A stretch of DNA of 11,420 nt, from the NCBI GenBank assembly GCA_002291945.1, contig DBAZ01000038.1:1-11420 (forward strand). The letters run 5' to 3'. Position 1 is the first letter of the stretch, and every line of letters begins with the position of its first letter. This DNA is from Tepidimonas sp. UBA997 (GTDB lineage Bacteria > Pseudomonadota > Gammaproteobacteria > Burkholderiales > Burkholderiaceae_C). A model generated the notes under the pieces. It was not told where the DNA came from and did not search any database. It worked only from the letters and a program-made list of their open reading frames with translations. This document shows positions 5,912 through 11,420 of this stretch, piece after piece. Both the position numbers and the translations under genes were made by a program.

Positions 5912-7132
5912 TCAGCCTGCGCTGGGCAGACGCCTAGCAATTTCCGCCACCAGGGCACGGGCCAACTGCAACTTGGAGGCATGCGGCAGCGGCAGCACGC
6001 CGTGGCCGTCCACCAGCAGCAGGGCGTTGTCGTCTTTGCCGAAGGTGGCCGGGCCGATGTTGCCCACCAGCAGCGGCACCCCCTTGCGCACGCGCTTGGC
6101 CTGGGCATGGGCTTCGAGGTCATGACTTTCGGCCGCAAAACCGACACAGAACAGCGCCCCCGTGCGTGCCCGTTCGCTGGCAGCCACCTGCGCCAGAATG
6201 TCGGGGTTTTCCACAAAACGCAAGGCTGGCGGCAGGCCGCAGCCGTCTTTCTTGATTTTCTGCTCAGCCGCCTGGGCAGGCCGCCAGTCGGCCACGGCAG
6301 CAGCAGCCACAAATACCGTGGCCTGCGCCACTTCGGCCTGCACCGCCGCCTGCATCTGCAAGGCCGACTGCACATTCAGCCGCTTGACCCCCCACGGCGT
6401 GGGCAGGTGTAGCGGCCCGGCGACCAGCGTGACTTCAGCCCCGGCTTCGCGGGCGGCCCGGGCCACGGCAAAACCCATCTTGCCCGAGGAATGGTTGGTG
6501 ATGCCGCGCACCGGATCGATAGCCTCGAAGGTCGGGCCCGCCGTCACCAGCACACGCTGGCCCACCAGCAGCTTGGGCTGAAAGTGCGCCACCAGCAACT
6601 CCAGCAACTGGTCGGGCTCCAGCATCCGGCCGTCGCCCACCTCGCCACAGGCCTGGTCGCCCTGCCCCACGGGCAACACCACGACGCCATCGGCCTGCAA
6701 CTGCGCCGCATTGCGCTGGGTGGCGGGGTGGGCCCACATCTCGCGGTTCATGGCCGGCGCCAGCAGCAGCGGCACCCGATCCAGGGGACGCGCCAGGCAC
6801 ATCAAAGTCAGCAGATCGTCCGCCCGGCCCTGCGCCAGTTTGGCCATCAGGTCGGCACTGGCAGGCGCGATCAGCACGGCATCGGCCTCGCGCCCGAGTT
6901 TGATGTGCGGCATGTGCTTGGGCTCGCGTGCATCCCACTGACTGGTGAGCACGGGCCGGTTGCTCAAGGCCTGCATCGTCACCGGGGTGATGAACTGCAG
7001 GGCGGCTTCGGTCATCACCACCTGAACGGTGGCCCCGGCTTTGGTCAGCAGCCGACACAACTCGGCCGACTTGTAGCATGCAATGCCCCCAGAGAGGCCC
7101 AGAACGATGTGTTTGCCAGCAAGGTCAGTCAT
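5912..7132 (-). CDS. coaBC: bifunctional phosphopantothenoylcysteine decarboxylase / phosphopantothenate-cysteine ligase CoaBC
   Basis: CoaBC carries out two steps of coenzyme A synthesis: CoaB joins phosphopantothenate to cysteine using CTP, and CoaC decarboxylates the product with FMN. The 406-residue protein begins MTDLAGKHIVLGLSGGIACYK. The CoaC part (1-190) has the active-site H76 (in PHIKLG), PAMNREMW with N129 and the flap ACGEVGDGRM with C162. The CoaB part follows (about 195-406) with VLVTAGPTFEAIDPVRGITN, HSSGKMG and KIKKDG. The frame is open a further 67 codons upstream, but that stretch is not family-like and the start at 7132 fits the usual length of about 400. No Shine-Dalgarno sequence is visible. 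The neighbours are not CoA genes; dut, often next to coaBC in other proteobacteria, is absent. Confidence 0.95.
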   Translation of the reverse strand: MTDLAGKHIVLGLSGGIACYKSAELCRLLTKAGATVQVVMTEAALQFITPVTMQALSNRPVLTSQWDAREPKHMPHIKLGREADAVLIAPASADLMAKLAQGRADDLLTLMCLARPLDRVPLLLAPAMNREMWAHPATQRNAAQLQADGVVVLPVGQGDQACGEVGDGRMLEPDQLLELLVAHFQPKLLVGQRVLVTAGPTFEAIDPVRGITNHSSGKMGFAVARAAREAGAEVTLVAGPLHLPTPWGVKRLNVQSALQMQAAVQAEVAQATVFVAAAAVADWRPAQAAEQKIKKDGCGLPPALRFVENPDILAQVAASERARTGALFCVGFAAESHDLEAHAQAKRVRKGVPLLVGNIGPATFGKDDNALLLVDGHGVLPLPHASKLQLARALVAEIARRLPSAG

Positions 7133-7139
7133 GGGCCGC

Positions 7140-7148
7140 AATGTACCA
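7140..7148 (-). promoter_or_regulatory. extended -10 element just before coaBC
   Basis: Read on the minus strand this is TGGTACATT, i.e. TGn plus TACATT (5 of 6 to TATAAT). The expected transcription start falls at about 7133, one base before the coaBC ATG, so the transcript would be essentially leaderless. No good -35 is visible, which is tolerated with extended -10 promoters. Confidence 0.4.
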
Positions 7149-7182
7149 CCACACCATGGAGCCAGTGCCGCAGAAAGGCTGG

Positions 7183-7281
7183 TGGGGGCTGGGCCGTGAC
7201 CCCCATGCCGACCGGCTTGTACAGTGCAAGCATCGGTTGCACCCGCCAGCGACCCCCGATCGGCCACATTGCCGCCGATCG
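7183..7281. repeat. three inverted repeats between tctC-like gene and coaBC
   Basis: The 197-bp gap 7133-7329 holds three perfect inverted repeats: TGGGGG (7183-7188) / CCCCCA (7200-7205), 11-nt loop; GTGCAA (7224-7229) / TTGCAC (7237-7242), 7-nt loop; and CGATCGGC (7257-7264) / GCCGATCG (7274-7281), 9-nt loop. None is followed by a clear T-run on the minus strand. They may form the 3' end of the upstream transcript or operators for coaBC. Confidence 0.4.
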
Positions 7282-7329
7282 CAACGGGCTCGTGCCAAGC
7301 AAGGCATGCGAAGCGGTTCGCCCGAGGAA

Positions 7330-8274
7330 TCACCGCGCATTCATGCTGGCCTGAAGCCTCGAAAATTCGTCGGCTTCCCGCTGCACGATGGCTCGGAGTT
7401 CATGGCCCCGGCGGAAAAACACCGGTTGCCGTATGCGATGGACGGTGATCTCAATAAACCGGGCATCGGTCGTCGCGGCTTCCAGTGCACGGGCCAAAAC
7501 CTCGATGTGCGCAGCCGGTGTATTGGCAGGAACGGCCACCACCCGCAACGACTTCACGGCCACCCCGTACCCCAATTCCCGCAGAGTGGGCGCATCGTCA
7601 TAGCCCATCAACCGCCGTTCATCGAGGCTGGCCAGCACCACCATCCGCCCGTCATCGGTGAAATCGGTATGACTCCCGCCACCAAAGGCCAGCCAGGCTT
7701 CGCCGGACAACACCAGCGGATTCGAACCCGCCCCTCCTGTGGTTGGCACAATGCGCAGATCCAGCCCTTCCTGCCGGGCAATGTGCTGGATGATCAAGCG
7801 GTCCTGCGCCGATTGCGTGGCATAGATCTGACCCGGATGGCGCCTGAGCGCCTGCACCATCGAAGGCCAGTCGCGAATACCCGTTTTCGCCCCGGTAACG
7901 AACGCAAACTGGTTGCGCGAGACCGACGCGACGTACACAAAACTGTCTATATTGAAAGGCGTGTGCATCAGCAAAGGGGTCACGCCAAACGACGCCGACG
8001 ATCCGAACTGAAACACGTAGCCGCCGTCCTGGCTGCTGGCCACCATGGCTGCCGCCGCACCACCACCGGCACCCGGCACGTTCAGCACCGTCACCGGCCG
8101 ACGCAGTTGCTCTGACAGGACGGTGGCCAGCACACGGGCTTGGGTATCGGTGCTCCCCCCTTGAGCAAAACCCACCACCATGGTCAACGCTCGCGTGGGA
8201 AAGTCACTGGCCAAGACCGGCATCATGACCCCAAGGGCCAGCACAGCCAGACAACGACTCAACAGTGCGTTCAT
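7330..8274 (-). CDS. TctC/Bug-family periplasmic solute-binding protein
   Basis: The 314-residue precursor has a signal peptide (MNALLSRCLAVLALGV, likely cut after A22 in VLA-SDFP) and a full-length Bug/TctC fold. FPTRALTMVV and GFAQGGSTD near the mature N-terminus are the first ligand loop, followed by VLNVPGAGGGAAAA and the C-terminal PANTPAAHIEVLARALE block. Such proteins bind carboxylates or other small organic compounds for tripartite tricarboxylate transporters; the ligand cannot be read from sequence. No tctA or tctB permease gene is in the window, so it is an orphan here. The start at 8274 has AGGAGG 5 nt upstream. An alternative ATG at 8301 overlaps the upstream stop but would add nine residues ahead of the signal. 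The GGDEF-EAL gene ends 23 bp upstream on the same strand, so the two probably form an operon. Confidence 0.88.
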   Translation of the reverse strand: MNALLSRCLAVLALGVMMPVLASDFPTRALTMVVGFAQGGSTDTQARVLATVLSEQLRRPVTVLNVPGAGGGAAAAMVASSQDGGYVFQFGSSASFGVTPLLMHTPFNIDSFVYVASVSRNQFAFVTGAKTGIRDWPSMVQALRRHPGQIYATQSAQDRLIIQHIARQEGLDLRIVPTTGGAGSNPLVLSGEAWLAFGGGSHTDFTDDGRMVVLASLDERRLMGYDDAPTLRELGYGVAVKSLRVVAVPANTPAAHIEVLARALEAATTDARFIEITVHRIRQPVFFRRGHELRAIVQREADEFSRLQASMNAR

Positions 8275-8279
8275 ACGGC

Positions 8280-8285
8280 CCTCCT
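8280..8285 (-). promoter_or_regulatory. strong ribosome binding site of the TctC-like gene
   Basis: AGGAGG on the minus strand lies 5 nt before the ATG at 8274. It is the strongest Shine-Dalgarno sequence in the window and decides this start over the ATG at 8301. Confidence 0.8.
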
Positions 8286-8297
8286 GACGGATGACGT

Positions 8298-11036
8298 TCA
8301 TTTCAGCAATGACATCATCTCAGACAAGGGCACAGGACGACCTAAGAGAAAACCCTGAAAACGGACACAACCGCACGCCACCAGACGCTGCCTTTGGTGA
8401 GGCGTCTCGACCCCTTCTGCGACCACGTCCAGTTGCAAAGCGCGTGCCAGGGACACGATGGTCCGAACGAAATCGTCGGACGTGGCGTCGCTGCCCAGAT
8501 CTTTGACAAACGTGCCGTCGATCTTGAGCGCATCCAGCGGCAGCGATTTGAGATACGCCAGCGAGGAATAACCCGTTCCGAAATCGTCCAATGAAAACCT
8601 CACCCCGATCTGGCGCAGTCGCCGCATGGTTTCGATGTCGCTTTCACGGACGTCCAGAAACATGCTCTCGGTGAGTTCGAGAAAAAGCCGTGCCGGGTTG
8701 CAGCCGCTGCGTTGCACACAGTCCATGACGAGCGTCACGAAGTCCGGCTGCTGGAATTGCTTGACGCTCACGTTGACGGCCAAGGTCCAATGCTGATGCC
8801 GCGCATCTTGGCCCCAAGTGGCCAGTGTGTGGCAGGCCTGCTGAAGCACCCATTGCCCGAGGGGCAGAATCAGCCCGGATTTTTCAGCCACGGGAATGAT
8901 TTCGCCGCCCGAACGCAAGCCACCTTCGGGGTGGTTCCAGCGCAGCAACACCTCGGCCCCAGTCACGGTATCCTGATCCGTCCAGATGGGCTGGAAGAAG
9001 ATGACGAACTCTTCGTTGGCCAGTGCGCGACGCAATTCCTGCTCCAGATTGACCCGCCTTAGGGCCAGCGCCGACATTTCGGGTTGAAACAGGCGAACGG
9101 CATTGCGTCCACTGGACTTGGCTTCGTACATGGCCAGATCGGCCTGTTGCAGCAACTCCTCCACCGAGAGCTGATCACCACAGAACAGCGTCACACCGAT
9201 GCTGCCGGTGCAATGGTGCTCCCCCTCGTCCATCTCGACTGGCTGGCGCAGGCTGTCCAGCACGGCCTGTGCCACCGAGAGGGCGCGAGCTTGCGCCGCC
9301 CCCCATTCGGCACCCAGGTGCTGCAGCAGGACGACGAATTCGTCCCCGCCCATCCTCGCCACGCTGTCGCCTTGGCGCACGGCCAGCGTCAGACGCTGAG
9401 CCACCTGAACCAGCAGATGGTCCCCGCTCGCATGACCCCGTGTGTCGTTGAGGGATTTGAAATCGTCCAGATCCAGGTACAAGATGGCACCGAACTGTTG
9501 TGAAATCTGGCTATCCGACAAGGCCCGCTCAAGGCGGTCCATCTGCAAGCGCCGGTTGGGTAACGCCGTCAGCGGATCAAAATACGCCAACTGCCGGATA
9601 CGGGCCGCATCGGCCTTCTGCCGACTCACGTCGGTGACGGTGACCACGTAGTTCATCACTTCTTGCCGACGCCCCCCGCGCACTTCGCTGAGGGCGACGC
9701 GCATGGCTATCTCGGCCCCGTTGCTGCGGCGACCATTCACATCGCCACGCCAGGTGCCTTTTCGTGCCAGCCGCTCCATGACGGTGGGTCGCGAGCTGTC
9801 GGGATCGACCCCGGCCAGCACCTCAAACAGGTCTCGGCCCGACAGGCCGCGATGATCGGTACCCAGCATCAGGCCAAATGAACGGTTGGCACGGAGAACA
9901 TGTAGGGATCGGTCCGTCACGATCATGCCGTCAGCCGAGTCAAACACCGTGGCCGCGACATGCAGGTCTTCCACCATGTCTTCCATGGCAAAACCCACCT
10001 GGTTGTATTCGTAAATGCCGGTTTCCTGGAAGTGCACACCCCGCTGTCCGGCCTGCACCGCACGGATGTATCCCATCAGCCGTGAGACGGCTTTGTCGTG
10101 GTACACCTTGACCCAGGCACCAAACATCAGCAACAGCAACAAAAAAGCGCCGGTAAGCCCCATGCCGGTCAGGAGATGACCCGTCATCAAGCCAGTCAGT
10201 TGTTTGCGCGATATCTCCAGCTCCAGCCAGATCGGATCAATCAAGCCCGGCACAGCCAGTTGACTCTCGCGAACGTGCAGTCCTTGGTCGTCCCAAAGGC
10301 CCCAGAACGCAGGCACAGAAACGCTCTGCTGGCTGGGCAGGTCGCGGTGGGCCACCAGAAGAATGTCGGATTCATGCCCCATGACAAACCTGTCCAGGGT
10401 GGTGTTGGCAAACCATTCCTTGACGAACGGACTCTGGTCGCTCAACGGCAATCCCGCGAACAGGTAGCCGCTGATGACCAGGGAAGCCGGTTCAAACAGA
10501 GGGACTGAACGCAGCAGCACATGGCCAGCAGGCAGGCTCTTCAGCCGCCAGCCTCCCGCGAACTGGACCGGGGACCCCATGCTCACCAGCAAAGACGCCA
10601 TGTCCAGTCGGCCGTTGTCAATGACAAGCTGACCCGCAGCGTCAAGGACGAAGAAAATCTCCACGTCACCCCCGACGCTGATCTCCTGAAACACCAGCGC
10701 CAGGTCACGAGCGGTGACTTGAATCGGCGCAGATGATCGGTCCAGCTCGTTCAAAACGCGCCTGGCACCCGCGCTTTGCAAAAAGACGTCCAGGCGCTGC
10801 AACCGGTGGGCCAGCAGCGTGGAGACCGTGAGTGTGTGGCGATTAAGCCGGGCATCGATCTCCTGCTGCAACGCCGCCCTTGAAGCGACAAACGAGTAGG
10901 CCAGACTCACGGCAATGGCTACAGCACCCAGCAGCCCGAAAATCAGCGTCAAACGGCTGGACAGGTTCAACTCCCACCAGGGTCGGCGTTTGTGCGCCGT
11001 CAACGGCGGATGCGGGGTTGATTCTGTTGGGGGCAT
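8298..11036 (-). CDS. membrane-bound sensor GGDEF-EAL protein (c-di-GMP turnover)
   Basis: The 912-residue protein has a transmembrane helix at about 29-51, a periplasmic region 52-290 (Cache-like by layout, not assigned by motif), a second helix at about 291-310 and a HAMP-like linker to about 360. A PAS domain (about 360-475), GGDEF (about 480-640) and EAL (about 660-905) follow. GGDEF is intact at 563-567, with the inhibitory I-site RQGD (554-557) five residues upstream. The EAL motif reads EVL at 695-697. The other phosphodiesterase residues are present: Q682, N755, E787, D817-D818, K838, E874 and Q894. So both c-di-GMP synthesis and breakdown look possible. The ATG at 11036 is chosen as the first Met before a basic stretch and helix 1; a weak GGAAG precedes it. 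It is divergent from pyrG and is followed 23 bp later by a TctC-like binding protein. Confidence 0.93.
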   Translation of the reverse strand: MPPTESTPHPPLTAHKRRPWWELNLSSRLTLIFGLLGAVAIAVSLAYSFVASRAALQQEIDARLNRHTLTVSTLLAHRLQRLDVFLQSAGARRVLNELDRSSAPIQVTARDLALVFQEISVGGDVEIFFVLDAAGQLVIDNGRLDMASLLVSMGSPVQFAGGWRLKSLPAGHVLLRSVPLFEPASLVISGYLFAGLPLSDQSPFVKEWFANTTLDRFVMGHESDILLVAHRDLPSQQSVSVPAFWGLWDDQGLHVRESQLAVPGLIDPIWLELEISRKQLTGLMTGHLLTGMGLTGAFLLLLLMFGAWVKVYHDKAVSRLMGYIRAVQAGQRGVHFQETGIYEYNQVGFAMEDMVEDLHVAATVFDSADGMIVTDRSLHVLRANRSFGLMLGTDHRGLSGRDLFEVLAGVDPDSSRPTVMERLARKGTWRGDVNGRRSNGAEIAMRVALSEVRGGRRQEVMNYVVTVTDVSRQKADAARIRQLAYFDPLTALPNRRLQMDRLERALSDSQISQQFGAILYLDLDDFKSLNDTRGHASGDHLLVQVAQRLTLAVRQGDSVARMGGDEFVVLLQHLGAEWGAAQARALSVAQAVLDSLRQPVEMDEGEHHCTGSIGVTLFCGDQLSVEELLQQADLAMYEAKSSGRNAVRLFQPEMSALALRRVNLEQELRRALANEEFVIFFQPIWTDQDTVTGAEVLLRWNHPEGGLRSGGEIIPVAEKSGLILPLGQWVLQQACHTLATWGQDARHQHWTLAVNVSVKQFQQPDFVTLVMDCVQRSGCNPARLFLELTESMFLDVRESDIETMRRLRQIGVRFSLDDFGTGYSSLAYLKSLPLDALKIDGTFVKDLGSDATSDDFVRTIVSLARALQLDVVAEGVETPHQRQRLVACGCVRFQGFLLGRPVPLSEMMSLLK

Positions 11037-11138
11037 GCTTTGCTTCCATGCTACACGGCTTGGCGACGGAATGCCACAGGCTCAGGCAGTCAGGCAACAG
11101 ACCCCGAATGAAACACTGGGCGCAAGCTGGAGGGCTTT

Positions 11139-11144
11139 TATAAT
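11139..11144 (+). promoter_or_regulatory. consensus -10 box for pyrG
   Basis: A perfect TATAAT stands 42 bp before the pyrG ATG, predicting a start near 11151 and a leader of about 36 nt. The -35 region (near 11116-11121, CTGGGC) is poor. The remaining part of the 150-bp gap (11037-11138) holds a direct repeat TCAGGCA at 11082-11088 and 11090-11096 and should also contain the start region of the divergent GGDEF-EAL gene. Confidence 0.65.
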
Positions 11145-11186
11145 CTGCATTTCCTCACCTGCGGGCCGCCCAGGCTCGCCTGCGAC

Positions 11187-11420
11187 ATGACCAAATTCGT
11201 ATTCGTGACCGGTGGTGTGGTGTCCTCGTTGGGCAAGGGCATCGCGTCCGCTTCACTGGCTGCCCTGCTCGAATCGCGCGGCCTCAATGTCACCCTCATC
11301 AAGCTGGACCCTTATCTGAACGTCGATCCGGGCACCATGAGCCCGTTCCAGCATGGCGAGGTGTTTGTCACCGACGACGGTGCCGAAACCGACCTCGACC
11401 TCGGCCACTACGAGCGCTTC
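11187..11420 (+). CDS. pyrG: CTP synthase PyrG (N-terminal part, cut by window end)
   Basis: PyrG makes CTP from UTP with glutamine and ATP in the cytoplasm. Only the first 78 codons are present, and the frame is open to the last base. The visible part belongs to the N-terminal amidoligase domain: TKFVFVTGGVVSSLGKGIAS with the P-loop-like GGVVSSLGKG at 9-18, then IKLDPYLNVDPGTMSPFQHGE and DGAETDLDLGHYERF (64-78), all hallmarks of the family. The full protein is normally about 545 residues. No strong Shine-Dalgarno sequence precedes the ATG. It is divergent from the GGDEF-EAL gene. Confidence 0.97.
   Translation, partial: MTKFVFVTGGVVSSLGKGIASASLAALLESRGLNVTLIKLDPYLNVDPGTMSPFQHGEVFVTDDGAETDLDLGHYERF

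Noticed and set aside
5383..6375. Minus-strand frame crossing modE and coaBC
   Set aside because: Spans the ends of two convergent well-supported genes; translation is low complexity.
7133..7333. 67-codon N-terminal extension of coaBC
   Set aside because: Not CoaBC-like; family length and the typical LAGKHIVLGLSGG start fit the ATG at 7132.
6491..8115. Plus-strand frames antisense to coaBC and the TctC-like gene
   Set aside because: No protein-like features, and the sense genes have domain signatures.
8275..8301. ATG at 8301 as start of the TctC-like gene (ATGA overlap with GGDEF-EAL stop)
   Set aside because: AGGAGG sits 5 nt before ATG 8274, and the extra nine residues would precede the signal peptide. 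The overlap could still aid coupling, so it is not excluded.
1..11420. Mobile elements, CRISPR arrays, tRNA/rRNA genes, toxin-antitoxin or phage genes
   Set aside because: Nothing seen: no transposase-like product, no regularly spaced repeats, no tRNA-like clover pattern; all large frames are explained by chromosomal genes.

Overview
The window looks like chromosomal DNA of a GC-rich betaproteobacterium, most likely of the order Burkholderiales. The clues are the 88-residue IF-1, the fused CoaBC, a TctC/Bug-family binding protein without a permease beside it, and ModE/ModA/ModC sequences of betaproteobacterial character. There are no transposases, CRISPR arrays, tRNA or rRNA genes, and coding is dense. 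The assignment to order is inference; no marker gene fixes genus or species.

Layout from left to right. (1) Positions 1-549: a good sigma70-type promoter, a leader of about 220 nt with stem-loops, and infA (translation initiation factor IF-1) starting at TTG. (2) 666-2339: a two-gene unit of a Tat-exported sulfide:quinone oxidoreductase and a 112-residue three-helix membrane protein of unknown function. (3) 2340-2461: a convergent gap holding a long imperfect hairpin and five short tandem AGCG-containing units. (4) 2462-5001 (minus): modA-modB-modC, the high-affinity molybdate importer, transcribed away from modE (5113-5865, plus), the molybdate-responsive regulator. The 111-bp gap between modA and modE holds an inverted repeat and two copies of a 9-mer. 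(5) 5912-7132 (minus): coaBC of coenzyme A synthesis. (6) 7330-11036 (minus): a 912-residue membrane GGDEF-EAL protein with a large periplasmic sensor region, followed 23 bp later by a TctC/Bug-type periplasmic binding protein. (7) 11187 to the end (plus): the first 78 codons of pyrG (CTP synthase) behind a perfect TATAAT box.

How the genes work together. The mod cluster is a complete uptake-plus-regulator module: ModA captures molybdate, ModB/ModC import it, and ModE senses the imported oxyanion and probably acts in the shared divergent region. The sqr pair suggests sulfide oxidation on the periplasmic side, feeding electrons to the quinone pool. infA, coaBC and pyrG are housekeeping genes.

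The best candidate for something little described is the GGDEF-EAL/TctC pair. It may be a signalling unit in which a soluble solute-binding protein reports ligand to a membrane c-di-GMP enzyme. This rests on gene order and domain content, with precedents in NspS-MbaA (Vibrio) and BctC-BctE (Bordetella). Second is the sqr plus small membrane protein pair. I see no wholly novel system that the sequence alone proves.
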